64,000 bases of DNA from Spiroplasma kunkelii CR2-3x (GTDB taxonomy: Bacteria > Bacillota_I > Bacilli_A > Mycoplasmatales > Mycoplasmataceae): NCBI RefSeq assembly GCF_001274875.1, contig NZ_CP010899.1, forward strand, positions 434,001 through 498,000. Direction: 5' to 3'. Within the stretch, counting starts at the first letter, position 1; each line of letters opens with the position of its first letter. Positions 19,844 through 29,808 of the stretch are shown piece after piece. The notes under the pieces are model-generated. The model was not told where the DNA came from and searched no databases. It worked only from the letters and a program-made list of their open reading frames with translations. The position numbers and the translations under genes were made by a program.

Positions 19844-20764
19844 TTATTCTGATTTTATTTTATTTAAATAACCACCTCAAATTAAAAAGCCAATGATGCT
19901 ATTTGCAATAAAAAAACTTGTTTGAATTAACATATTAATATTAATTGTTATTGGATAATTAGCACCAATACTATTAACTCCTGCAAACATTGCAAATTGT
20001 AAAATATTTGAAATTAACCATAAAATTCATTGTTCTTTTAGTCGTAAAAACATTAAAATTGCAGCAATAATTGCGATGCTATTGATTGTACTGTCAAAAA
20101 TATGAACAATAGGTTGGTTTAAATAAGCATAATCTGATTTTAATAATGCATAATGAAAAGCTGGAATTTCATAATATCAAGCAATAGCAAGAATAGCACA
20201 AATACCTAAAGAAATTGGTAAAATTATTCATCATTTTGAATTTCGAATGTTTAATAAGGAATCTTGTTCAAAAATAAAAGTTTTTTGTCATGTATATCAA
20301 CCAATAAATTGAAATGGTAAATAAAAAAATAAATTTAATTGAGCATAACCAGTATAACCAAAACTAAATGAAAAAAGACCAAATGTAGTTACACTAATTA
20401 ATCCTCAAAAATAATTGCTCATTTTACCAAAACTAATTAAAACAACATTTAAAATACTTGTAAAACTGACTAAACCACTTAATGAATAAAGTGTAGCGTT
20501 AATTCATTTAGGAATATTTCCTAAATAAGGTTTGGGAGTATTTAAGTTATTAACAATACTAAAAAAAGAAGGATTATGGTTAGCATCAATAAAATGATTA
20601 AAATCAAAAAAAGATAAAAAAGTAACAATAATCCCAATGCAAATTAAAAGAATTTTAAAAGTTTTTGGTAACTCTTTAATATCTTTACCAATTGTTTTGA
20701 TTCCTAAAAAGTTAATTGGTTTTGTAATAATAAATCATTTTTGCTGTTCAGTAGTAATTTTCAT
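19844..20764 (-). CDS. pnuC: Nicotinamide riboside/mononucleotide transporter, PnuC family
   Basis: 306 residues from ATG 20764, with GAAAGGAAGATAAC upstream and many TGA-Trp. After a cytoplasmic start (KITTEQQKWFIITKPINFLG) there are about seven to eight membrane helices. The PnuC-typical segment FYLPFQFIGWYTWQKTF sits near the middle, and conserved Trp/Asn residues occur late (LRLKEQWILWLISNILQF). PnuC imports nicotinamide riboside for NAD synthesis. No riboswitch-like structure is evident upstream. The gene lies in the segment flanked by inverted IS copies. Confidence 0.8.
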
Positions 20765-20892
20765 TGTTATCTTCCTTTCATTATTTATCAAGTCTATAAC
20801 TATATCTTAACAAAAAATAATATGTTTTATTCTTTTAAATGATATATTTTTGAAGATATAATTCATAAAAAATAAAAAAATCCTAAAAATAG

Positions 20893-20922
20893 TTGCTTGT
20901 TTTTTCATTTTTAGTATATAAT
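20893..20922 (+). promoter_or_regulatory. Strong promoter of the tRNA cluster
   Basis: TTGCTT (20893-20898), 18-base spacer, TATAAT (20917-20922), and the first tRNA begins 25 bases further on. Confidence 0.8.
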
Positions 20923-20947
20923 CAATAAGGTTAAAAAGATATGCCAT

Positions 20948-21023
20948 GCCTAGTTAGCTCAGTTGGTAGAGCAATCGGCTGTTAACCGATCGGTCGCAGG
21001 TTCGAGTCCTGCACTAGGCGCCA
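20948..21023 (+). tRNA. tRNA-Asn (GTT)
   Basis: Acceptor arms GCCTAGT/ACTAGGC, anticodon loop CTGTTAA, T-loop GGTTCGAGTCC, CCA encoded. First of six tandem tRNAs. Confidence 0.95.
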
Positions 21024-21056
21024 TTATTTTTTTGAAAATTTTTATTGATATTTACC

Positions 21057-21132
21057 GGCCTGTTGGTGAAGCGGTTAACACACATGCCTTTCACGCATGC
21101 ATTCACGGGTTCAAACCCCGTACAGGTCACCA
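21057..21132 (+). tRNA. tRNA-Glu (TTC)
   Basis: Acceptor GGCCTGT/ACAGGTC, anticodon loop CTTTCAC, T-loop GGTTCAAACCC, CCA encoded. Confidence 0.95.
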
Positions 21133-21136
21133 TTTT

Positions 21137-21212
21137 CGGGTGTTAGCTCAGTTGGGAGAGCGCCTGCCTTACAAGCAGGTGGTCAGCGGTTCAAGTCCGT
21201 TACACCCGACCA
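21137..21212 (+). tRNA. tRNA-Val (TAC)
   Basis: Acceptor CGGGTGT/ACACCCG, anticodon loop CTTACAA, CCA encoded, four bases after tRNA-Glu. Confidence 0.95.
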
Positions 21213-21226
21213 TTTTTAATTAATAA

Positions 21227-21302
<76 letters not shown>

Positions 21303-21310
21303 TTGCCTGT

Positions 21311-21386
<76 letters not shown>

Positions 21387-21403
21387 TTTTTAAAATAGAG
21401 TAA

Positions 21404-21488
21404 CCGGGTGTGGCGGAATTGGCAGACGCACCAGACTTAGGATCTGGCGGGGTAACTCGTGGGGGTTCAAGTCCCTTCACCCGGACCA
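21404..21488 (+). tRNA. tRNA-Leu (TAG)
   Basis: Class II tRNA with long variable arm; acceptor CCGGGTG/CACCCGG, anticodon loop CTTAGGA, CCA encoded. Last of the cluster. Confidence 0.95.
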
Positions 21489-21896
21489 TAAAATTAAAAA
21501 AAAAATTAGCACTTTCAGAGTTTTTTTATTTGTAAAATTATGAATATAAATACAATACTTAAAAAATAATTTAGATCATTATTTTAATTTAAATACATAT
21601 AACAATTATAGCCTTTTGAACAATTAATATTTTATTAAATAATAATAATTTTAACGAAAGAGAATATCTAAAAATGAAAAAAATAGTGAATTTATTAAGC
21701 GGTATTAGTTTAATAAATTAGTTTAATAAGAAGTAGTTGACCAATAGTCAATGCTAATAGTAGTTATAATCCATAAGTACAAATATTAAACCGAAGTAAA
21801 CGGCAAGAAAATTTTAAAGTATTAAATGAATAAATTAAAAATTGAATCTTAGGTGAGTTAGTTGATAATTTGCCAGAAACAATTTTAAAAAAAATA
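21489..21896 (+). pseudogene. Gene-poor stretch with a decayed lipoprotein-like gene
   Basis: ATG at 21674 (AACGAAAGAGAAT upstream) gives MKKIVNLLSGISLIN and a stop, which looks like the start of a spiroplasma lipoprotein signal peptide. Further on, NRSKRQENFKVLNE and ILGELVDNLPETILKKI appear in frame fragments separated by stops, and the latter is cut by the IS end at 21897. Nothing else is recognisable. Confidence 0.35.
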
Positions 21897-22742
21897 TGTA
21901 TTATACCACATACATTTTAAAGATTACAAGAAAATAACAAAAATAATAAAAATATTTATTTATAATATAAAAATATCATAAAATAAATAAATAAAAAATA
22001 TAAAATTAAACAAACTAAAAATTAGTTTAAATACAAAAACTTAATAATTTAAAATTATTTAATTAAACTATTCAAAAAATTAAATGGTGTCTTAAAATTT
22101 AAAGACTTATGAACTCTTTCAAAATTATAAAAATAATAATATTCATTTAATTTATTCTGTAAACTAACTGCATTTAATATTTTTTCTTCAAATACAAATA
22201 ATTTAGTATAATTTTGATGAAATCTTTCAATCTTGCCGTTTGACTGTGGAGAACGAACGGGTGTTGTCTGATGAAAAATATTTTTATCTTTTAAAAATTG
22301 AGTAAAATTAGTTTCTTTAACATTATTTTTTTGATTATTCCGATAATTATTAATAAATTCAGAACCGTTATCAGTTCTAATTCGTGTTATTTTAACATAA
22401 AGTATATTTTTAAAATCGCTAATTGCTTTTTTAACAGCAGCAATAGCATTATCAATACTTAATACATCATAAACATATCCTAATGCTAATCTTGTTTTTT
22501 CATCAATAAAATCATAAACATAATACTTTTTATCAAATGGAAATTTACTTGGTACAAAATATTTATCGTCCATCTTTAATAAACCTATTTCTTTAACTTC
22601 ATATCTTGGATGTTGTTTTTTAATTTATTTAATTTTATTTTTTATTTTTAATCATCTTTCATATTTTTTAAGTCAACGAAAAAATGTTTTTATTATTTTT
22701 GTTATTTTATTGTAATCTTTAAAATGTCTGTGGTATACTACA
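21897..22742 (-). mobile_element. IS element copy 2, internally deleted, inverted relative to copy 1
   Basis: Ends TGTATTATACCACATACATT (21897) and the complement of TGTAGTATACCACAGACATT (ending 22742). It has the same internal deletion as copy 1, so both descend from one truncated element. Both interrupt the same phage gene at the same point. Confidence 0.8.
22055..22700 (-). pseudogene. DDE transposase, N-terminal half missing
   Basis: The catalytic domain from ATG 22573 (MDDKYFVPSKF, RTDNGSEF, SPQSNGKIERF) differs from copy 1 by only a few residues. Upstream, the linker frame RWLKKYERWLKIKNKIK meets an in-frame TAA, as in the 51.9-kb copy, so the reading is split. The DNA-binding half is deleted. 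Confidence 0.8.
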
Positions 22743-23015
22743 TATTATTTTTAATAATGGGTCTTTAAATGTTTCAAACTTTAATTTTGTAAAAGGATAA
22801 TTTAAATATGAATTAATAATATTTTTTGCTATTAATGTAAAAGTTTTAAATCACAATTCTACATCATTTTTAAAAAATTTATTATAACGAACTGGAACTT
22901 GGGTAATTTTACCTGTCATTGGATTAAAATTATTATAGTTTTCTAAAGTAACACCATTTCATAATTCATTTAACATTTAAACATCTCCTTATCATTTTCA
23001 TTTTTTAGAATATAG
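22743..23015 (-). pseudogene. Second copy of the IS-cut phage gene and end of the gene before it
   Basis: ATG at 22976 gives [20 protein letters not shown] and runs leftward into the IS end; near-identical to 18522-18755. Upstream (22980-23015) is the last few codons of a gene matching the end of 16900-18509 (...LYSKKWKW). Homology stops near 23015, where host sequence resumes. Confidence 0.7.
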
Positions 23016-23150
23016 TTTATAACTTCAAGATTAATGATTATTTTCTGGTGGCATTTTAATCGTTTAATCTTGCTTTTTTATGTATAGTCGGTACCTAAAA
23101 ATTTATTCTAAGCTTTTATTAAGAAAGATAGTATTTTTAAAAGAAAATGC

Positions 23151-23156
23151 TATAAT
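23151..23156 (+). promoter_or_regulatory. Promoter -10 box of the membrane-protein/MoxR cluster
   Basis: TATAAT in AAAATGCTATAATCATT, 43 bases before the ATG at 23199. TTAGGTGATT is the ribosome-binding site. Confidence 0.55.
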
Positions 23157-23198
23157 CATTCTAAACAAGGGAAAAATTATTAAATTAGGTGATTATTT

Positions 23199-23768
23199 AT
23201 GGAGAAAGCAACACAAGATTTTCAAAAAAATGATGTTCGGTTAACAAGAATGTATTTTACTACACCAATGGAAGTTATTGCTAGAATTATGATTTTAATT
23301 GGACAAGCGGTTATGCTAGGAGTAATTATTATTGTATCAGCTTCTTTAGCAATGATTGCAACTAGTAAATTACCAATTCCTGCCGTTTTTAATAATTTTG
23401 GTTTAGCTTATGGTGTTTTTCGTGGTCTTACCATTTTTATTGCTCTGTTTGGGATTATCTTTTCTTTAATATTTGTAGTTCCAACATTAATTGTTCATAA
23501 TATTAACCTTTTAAAGGTAACTGGAATTATTTTTAATACAGTCGGATGCATCTTTGTTTTACTAATGTTAGTATTAAGCATTATTGCATATCTTTATATT
23601 CCTGTTCGGCTAAATTTACCAGGGATAATTATGGCTGGACTTTGTATGTTAATGTTATTTTGAGGCAGTTTTTTATTATGATTCTCAGCAATTCGTCAGC
23701 AGAAACGAATTAACCTTGCTATTGCTGAAAGTTTAGATTTTAGTTCTAAATTAAATATAATTAAATAG
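23199..23768 (+). CDS. Four-helix membrane protein, MoxR-cluster member
   Basis: 189 residues: a short polar start with MYFTTPMEVIARIMILIGQA, then four hydrophobic segments and a polar C-terminus. The motif of a polar lead, an (S/T)xxE-(V/T)-IAR-type helix start and four helices recurs in the proteins at 23781 and 27559 ([25 protein letters not shown]), so these look like paralogues or co-evolved subunits. Spacing of 12 bases to the next gene suggests an operon ending in the MoxR-VWA pair. Function unknown. Confidence 0.7.
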
Positions 23769-23780
23769 GAAGGTGATTTA

Positions 23781-24539
23781 ATGAAAAAAACAGAAAATAG
23801 TAAAACAATAAATCAAGAACAATCAGCAAAAGTAGTAAAAAAAATGCAGTTTGTTGTTGATGATTGTCCGCAAGTTTTAAAAAAATTAGATAAAACTGTT
23901 ATTGATCACACCGTAAAATCATTAGGGAAATATGAATTAAATCGAAAGCAACAAATTCGCCCATTACCTTACCAATACAACATTGAAGCAAGTAAGTATT
24001 ATTTTTCTACTAAAAGTGAAACAATAGCGAGAACTTTAATTGTCTTTTCACAATTATTGTTAATTGTAGTTGCTCTAATATATATTCCAACGTTAGGGCA
24101 GGTAGGAGCACAATTTATTATTTCTTTATTATCCAAATTTAAAACTCCATTTACTGATCAAATTGTAGCAATTGGTCAACCAATTGTAATTGGAATAATT
24201 ATTTTATTAGCTATTTTATGGGTTACAACATTCTTTTTTATAACAATTCCAATTTTAATTACTAAAACATTAAAAACTGTTAATATTTGAATAATTATTG
24301 TTAGTATTGTTGGTAATATTAATTGCTTTTCAATTCTTGGATTAGCTATTTTACAATTTATTTATGCTAAAAATTCAGTTGCTGGATTAAATATTAACCC
24401 ATTTGTTTTACCTTCAATTGCGATTGTTGCTTTTTGTTGTTTTATATTGGGGTGATTATTTTTAAAAAGTGATTGTAAAAAATATCAAACAAAATTAGAA
24501 AATGAAATATCAAACCAAATTAGAGCACTAAGAGAGTAA
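23781..24539 (+). CDS. Four-helix membrane protein with polar N-domain, MoxR-cluster member
   Basis: 252 residues, AGGAAGGTGATTTA before ATG. A charged N-terminal region of about 85 residues (coil-forming) leads into YYFSTKSETIARTLIVFSQL and four membrane segments, with a short basic tail ending QIRALRE. The helix start matches that of the flanking paralogues. No enzyme motif. Probably a subunit of the same membrane assembly. Confidence 0.7.
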
Positions 24540-24553
24540 GGAGAAAAACTATT

Positions 24554-25285
24554 ATGTTAACAAAAATTAGTTCAAAACGAGATGAATTAGCACTCCAATG
24601 AAATACAGGAATTGAAGTTGCAGCACGTTTATTAGTTATTAGTTTTTCAATTTTAGGAACTTCTATGGGTTATTTTATTAGTGCTGGTTGTGCAATGGCT
24701 TATAATAATATTAAAAATTTAACAGGTGTTATTTCCCATCGAACTTATGAATTACATTATATTATTGCTGGTATTGTTGCTCTAATTTGTGCTTGTTTTT
24801 TCTTTTGTTTTATTGGTTTTCCATATGTAAAATTAAAAAAAGCAGCTAGTTTTAAAAGTTGAATTATTATTTCAAGTATTTTTGCAATAATATATTATAC
24901 AACATGTTTTACCTTAGCAGTAATTTTTATGAATATGTTTAACACTATGAATAATTATTTTATTGTGGGTTTTACTTTAATTATTATTTGTTTTTTAGTA
25001 ATTTTTTTATCATATTTTTTATTATGACGTGAAGTAAAAAAACAATGAATTTTACGAAAAAAATTTGAGTATTTAGCAGATGAAGAACAAATGAAACAAG
25101 TAGAAACAAAATTAGCAACTTTAGAATTACGACGTCAGCGCCTTGTTGAATTAGAAATGATTAAGTATAATAAAGAAAAGTATAGTTTAAATCATTTAAA
25201 GGAAAAAAATAAAAATATTTATGTACAAAAACCTGTTTTAGAAGAGCAAGAACAAGAAGCTTTAAAATCATCTAAACAAGAATAA
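24554..25285 (+). CDS. Four-helix membrane protein with C-terminal coiled coil, MoxR-cluster member
   Basis: 243 residues from ATG 24554 (AAGGAGAAAAA upstream). It starts KISSKRDELALQWNTGIEVA and then has four hydrophobic segments; several TGA-Trp fall at membrane borders. The last 85 residues form a charged coil (EYLADEEQMKQVETKLATLE and on). Same topology as its neighbours with an added cytoplasmic coil that could contact the MoxR ATPase; that contact is inference only. Confidence 0.7.
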
Positions 25286-25316
25286 TATAAAATAAATATT
25301 AGAGGAGACTGTATTA

Positions 25317-25446
25317 ATGAATAAAGAAGATAGCAATAATAATGTGGTGAAATTAACAACTCAACCAGTTCGTTGAAAAATTTCTCGGAAAGCAATTTAA
25401 ATCTTTTTGCTATTATTGCAATAATATCAATTACTGCTGGGTTCTA
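25317..25446 (+). pseudogene. 5' part of a membrane-anchored gene split by phage DNA
   Basis: After AGAGGAGACTG, ATG 25317 gives MNKEDSNNNVVKLTTQPVRW then KISRKAI and TAA. One base shift continues NLFAIIAIISITAGF, a transmembrane segment, and host homology ends at about 25446. The downstream extracellular-type domain resumes at about 26190. I infer one original gene, N-anchored, split by the phage scrap. Confidence 0.55.
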
Positions 25447-25594
25447 ATTGATAAGTTTGTAATCAATGTTCTTCACATAATATAATTTCTTTTTTATAAC
25501 CTAAATTTCACTCTAATTTATCACCAATTTTTTCAATATAATTATTTCCAAAATAAGCATTTTTATTATTACAATTAATTCTTTGACATTTCAT
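25444..25594 (-). pseudogene. Small zinc-finger-like phage protein, truncated
   Basis: From ATG 25594: MKCQRINCNNKNAYFGNNYI, then KLEWNLGYKKEIILCEEHWL. The CxxxxC ... CxxH spacing suggests a zinc knuckle. The frame runs into host sequence at about 25446. A related small protein (CDVNDCYK ... TCEKHRN) is at 45237-45404. Confidence 0.5.
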
Positions 25595-25607
25595 AGATTT
25601 TTTAATC

Positions 25608-25761
25608 CTAATTTTGTTTACCTAATGCTCAATGTTCATCTGTAATTTCATCTGCTGAAAGTGTATATTTAACTAATCTATTTTCAATTTCTTCTTCATT
25701 TTCTTTATTACATGTAAAACAATAACCTCAATATCTTTTTTAAACAAATTTTCTTTTTCAT
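25608..25761 (-). pseudogene. Cys-bearing ITDEHW small phage gene, frameshifted
   Basis: A start at 25761 gives a short Lys-rich peptide; one base shift restores YWGYCFTCNKENEEEIENRL and then SADEITDEHWALGKQN and a stop at 25608. Same family as 15274-15408 and 44640-44770. Confidence 0.5.
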
Positions 25762-26190
25762 AATAATTTTTAAATTCTCCTTTTTACAATTAACTACAAA
25801 GTACTAAAATGTTCTACATTTTGTAGTTACTTGTAGTATTAAGTAACTCCTCATCAAGTCCCCACTAGTAGATTAATTAAGAAATCCTTGCCCAGTTCTT
25901 AAAAGTTATTTAACCTCTACGCACACGATTTTATTTTTCTTCTTGCAATTAATAGTTATGAATGCACCACTACGCGTCTATCTTAATCAAAGTCATTAAT
26001 TTACAAAATCGCAAAAAAACAAGTTAACAGCTCTAATGGTTTCATGCCGGCGGAAATGCCTTGTTGGGGAACCTTCCCTAAAAATATGTAATTATAAATT
26101 AAACACTTGTAGAGCCAATTATTTAATTTTTAGAGTTAATTTTCAAATAAAAAAACCGACCCTTATTGGGTTGGTTTTTTGTCCTACTTC
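25762..26190. other. Gene-free phage-type stretch
   Basis: No coding frame of its own. It has an inverted pair of TACTTGTAG-type repeats near 25800-25850 and is locally richer in G+C (for example GCATGCCGGCGG-like sequence near 26043), ending in a hairpin at 26149-26180. Apparent open frames through 26036-26200 belong to no gene: the frame merely runs on from the truncated gene downstream. Confidence 0.45.
26149..26180. terminator. Intrinsic terminator at the phage/host junction
   Basis: AAAAAACCGACCC, loop TTAT, TGGGTTGGTTTTTT. Confidence 0.75.
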
Positions 26191-27166
26191 ATCCTTTATT
26201 CTACAAAATCAAAGTGGAATTATTAAAACTCATTTAAAAAATTATTTATTAAAGAAATTAAATAATCCCTATATTAAAATTGATAATATTGTAAAAGAGA
26301 TTACTGTTGGTGTTACAAATAATGTTTCTACAATTGAATGAACATTTTTTTTAAAACAGTCATCTATTAATGGAACTTTGCGTGGGAATAATAATAAAGT
26401 ATATCAAGATAAATTGTTAACTTTACCAAAAATAACTTTACCAAAAATTTATATTACAGTACGTTTTTCTTATTATGGTATTAGCAGTAAAACCTATAAT
26501 TTAACTTATCAATATGATGTTGCATCTAAAGTAGTTAAAGATTGACGTGGTGTTGATAAAAATAATATCATAGTTTTACAAAGTGATTTTAATTTTTTTG
26601 AAAATTATACAACCCTTGATAAAATAACAAGTTTAGAAAATGATTATCGTGAAGAAATAATTGGTGTTGCTAATATATGAGAAAATAATAATCCAATGGG
26701 AGCAGGAAATAAAGATAATAATTATCCCGTTGAATTTTCAAATCGAAATTCGTTTGCAATTAAGTTAAATCAAGTTAATGATGGACGGAATAATAACAAT
26801 AATTTACGAGTTGGAATCTATAATGCTAGTGTGACAGCAACAAAAGGATCACTAAATTATCAAGGAACATTAAGAACTAATTTAATTTATGTAAAAGCAG
26901 CGCTAATTGAACATCTTACAGTACCATTATTGTTTGCAGATAGTTCATGGACACAGCAACAAGCTTATCGGCAAATCAAAACTAGTATTTTAAGTCAAGC
27001 TGCAAGATATGGTTTAAATTTAACAGATAGTGATTTTAGGATTAGTGGAATTTCAGAAAATAATGTTGAAAAATTACAAACTGGGAATAAAGTAATTTTC
27101 ATTACTACTGTGGGAAATGATAATGTTGTTACTGGAACAGCAGTTGTTGATTTAATTGTAAATTAA
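26190..27166 (+). pseudogene. Extracellular-type domain of the split cluster gene
   Basis: An open frame of about 320 residues without a proper start, entered from phage sequence: LQNQSGIIKTHLKNYLLKKL and on, through two TGA-Trp to TAA 27164-27166. It is beta-rich, Asn-rich and without membrane segments, including VKEITVGVTNNVSTIEW, WRGVDKNNIIVLQSDF and LTDSDFRISGISENNVEKLQ. With the anchored 5' part at 25317 it would make a surface-exposed protein of the MoxR/VWA cluster. No family recognised. Confidence 0.55.
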
Positions 27167-27468
27167 GTTAATATTAGAAAATATAATAGTGCACTTAAAC
27201 TAGGCTTTCAAAAAGTAAATGATTCAATTTGTGAAACAATAAGCAGTATTTTTGCACAATTACAACAAGTAGTTAATAAAGATGGATATAATATTGTAAA
27301 TTTCCGTGAATATTTTAATGTTATTATTTTGATTTAAGATAATCGTGAATTAGAGCTAATGATGTCTTTTTAGAAGAAGGTAATTATTGATATTATATTA
27401 AAGTAACAAGTTTTGGAGAAAAATATTTTGAGGGAACAATATCAAATATTTTGATTGTTAAAAAATAG
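27167..27468 (+). pseudogene. Further decayed domain of the same locus
   Basis: Directly after the stop: YNSALKLGFQKVNDSICETI and on to a stop near 27340, then in another frame NDVFLEEGNYWYYIKVTSFG ... SNILIVKK ending at TAG 27466-27468. It resembles a second, frameshifted beta-rich extracellular repeat. Confidence 0.45.
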
Positions 27469-27558
27469 GAAAAAAATAATTTAATTGCTTAAATTTAAGG
27501 AAAATGTTAAAATGTTTACACAAATTAAAATAGAGTTAAATACCAAAGGGGGAACAAA

Positions 27559-28227
27559 ATGTTTAAAAATAAGCCAACATATGGAAGTAAATTTCCAGAT
27601 TTAGAGTTGCTTGATACTGAAGAAGAACGCCGAAAATATGAGGAGGAAGTTAAAGAATTATCTAAACAAGAGCAGAAACGTTTTAGTTATTTGTCACCAA
27701 CTCAGCACAATGATTTTTCACAACGACAAATGTTTTGGGATAGTCCACTTGAACGAGTAGGGCGAAGTTTTATTATTTTTGGACAGTTAGTAGCAATTGT
27801 TTTAGCTTATTTTATTGGTCAAAAGGCAATTTTAGTTTCTTTAAGTAATTATCTTGATCCAAATATTAAAGTTTTTGCTGATATTTATGTTAAAGACCTT
27901 TTAAGTTATGGGTTCTTATTTCTTAGTTTATTATTTAGTTTATTATATTTTATTCCGATGACAATGGTCCGAACTGCGGGTGCTATTTATGGATGAGGTA
28001 TTGCTTATATTATGTTAGCAATTTTATATTTTTTATTTGTTGAAATTTTATGTGCAATTTTATTGATTCTAGGAAGTATTAAAGGAAATCCCGCTGAACC
28101 AATTAATATTTGATTATTAGTTTTTATTGTTTTAGTTCTAATAATTACTTCTATTTGAATTGTTGGAGCATGCTTCTTAATTGTTAAATCAGATGATGTT
28201 AAACGAAGAATTAATTTAGAAGTTTAG
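27559..28227 (+). CDS. Four-helix membrane protein with charged N-domain, MoxR-cluster member
   Basis: 222 residues, AAGGGGGAACAAA before ATG. An acidic/charged start of about 65 residues ([20 protein letters not shown]) leads into [20 protein letters not shown] and four membrane helices. Same plan as 23199, 23781 and 24554. It ends 13 bases before the MoxR gene, which has its own GGAG, so co-expression is very likely. Confidence 0.7.
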
Positions 28228-28240
28228 GAGAAAAAATAAA

Positions 28241-29782
28241 ATGATGACACTTACAGAAAGATTAGAAGAATTAACCAAACAATTACAACAAAATGTTTAT
28301 GAAAAAGAAGAAATTTTTAATTTAGCAATGTTAGCGATGCTAAGTGGTGAATCAATTTTTCTTTTAGGAAAACCCGGAATTGCTAAATCGTTAGTTTCAC
28401 GTCGTTTAAAGCATGCTTTTAAAAATGGTACTATTTTTGAATATTTAATGAATCGTTTTTCAACACCAGAAGAAATTTTTGGACCAATTTCAATTGAAGA
28501 TTTACAAAAAGGAGTGTATAAGCGCTTAATTGATAAATATTTACCAACGGCTGAAATTGTTTTTTTAGATGAAATTTGAAAAGCGGGACCATCAATTCAA
28601 AATACTTTATTAACAATTATTAATGAAAAGATTTTTCGTAATGCTGGAGTAGATATAAAAGTTCCAATGAAATTATTAATTTCAGCGTCAAATGAGTTGC
28701 CATCAGAAGGACAAGGTCTTGAAGCGTTATATGACCGTTTTATTATTCGTTATATTGCACAAGGGTTAAAAGACGAAGAAAACTTTAATGATATGATTGC
28801 TGGAGTAACTGAATTAAATGTAAAAGTTGATGAAGCTTTACAAATTACACATGAAGAATATGATACATGACGAAAAGAAATTAATAAGATTAAAATAACA
28901 CCAGTAACTTTTGATTTTATTTCTCGATTTCGAAAAGCAATGTATATTGCGACTGAAGGTGAATATTATATTTCAGATCGTCGTTGAAAGAAGATTGCTC
29001 ATTTAATGAAAGCTTCAGCATTTTATAATGGTCGTGATACAGTTGATAAAGCTGATTGGTTAGTCATTCCATATTGTATTTGAGATGATGAACAACAAGA
29101 AGAAACATATAATTCTATTTTTAATGAATTTTATTTAGATGCTTTAACGTATGATGTTCGTGAAAAAAAGAATCGTTTAAGCAAAGAATTAGAAGAATTA
29201 TCAGCTCAGTATGAAGATATTCAAGAATTTAATAGTTGCAAAAGTGAATATTTGGATGTTTTTGATGGAAAATTACAAGGAATATTCTACCGAATTTTTT
29301 GAAAAAATCAACAGTATCCAATTTGTTTTATTCGTGTTGAAGATTTTATTGATGCTCGTCATAATAATACACAACCCACATTAATTGATTTATATTATGG
29401 TGAAGATTTAGATAATATGGCAGATGTTTTGCAAACAGAGATTAGTTATGTTAATGATAGTACTTTTAAAATTATTAAAACAAATGAAGAAATTAAAATT
29501 GAAATTAAGAATTCAAAAGTGAATAATAATTCAAAACTTGAAAAAAGAATTTTAGCTGTTGAACGAGAAATTGATAGTTTAACAATTGCTTTTCCGGATG
29601 AAAAAGAACGATTATTATCTTTAAATTGCCTCTTTTTTAAAGAACGTTTTATGTTGGCAGTTAATAATGCCTTTAGTGATAATAAAATAAATTTTAATGA
29701 AAATTGGTTAGAATTAGAACAATTTTCAAATTCAGAGCAAAAAATAAATAATAGTAATTTTGAACAATTAACAAAAAATTAA
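28241..29782 (+). CDS. MoxR-family AAA+ ATPase (RavA-like)
   Basis: 513 residues. Walker A GKPGIAKS (43-50), Walker B IVFLDEIWKAG (about 105-115), sensor [20 protein letters not shown], then a lid domain and a long C-terminal part with a small beta section ([20 protein letters not shown]) and a terminal coil. Length and layout resemble RavA, with an insertion resembling its LARA region, rather than the short ~320-residue MoxR prote­ins. Several TGA-Trp. RavA-type ATPases act as chaperones with a VWA partner; the VWA gene follows after 26 bases. Confidence 0.82.
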
Positions 29783-29808
29783 ATGAGTAAAACAAGGGAG
29801 GATTCAAT

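Noticed and set aside
25440-25450. Precise phage insertion site with target duplication in the cluster gene
   Set aside because: No convincing direct repeat was found between about 25446 and 26190-26215; the exact joints remain unclear.
26036-26200. Apparent start (MVSCRRKC...) of the 26.2-kb surface protein
   Set aside because: This part lies in phage-type non-coding DNA and crosses a terminator; the frame is open by chance and runs on from the truncated gene.
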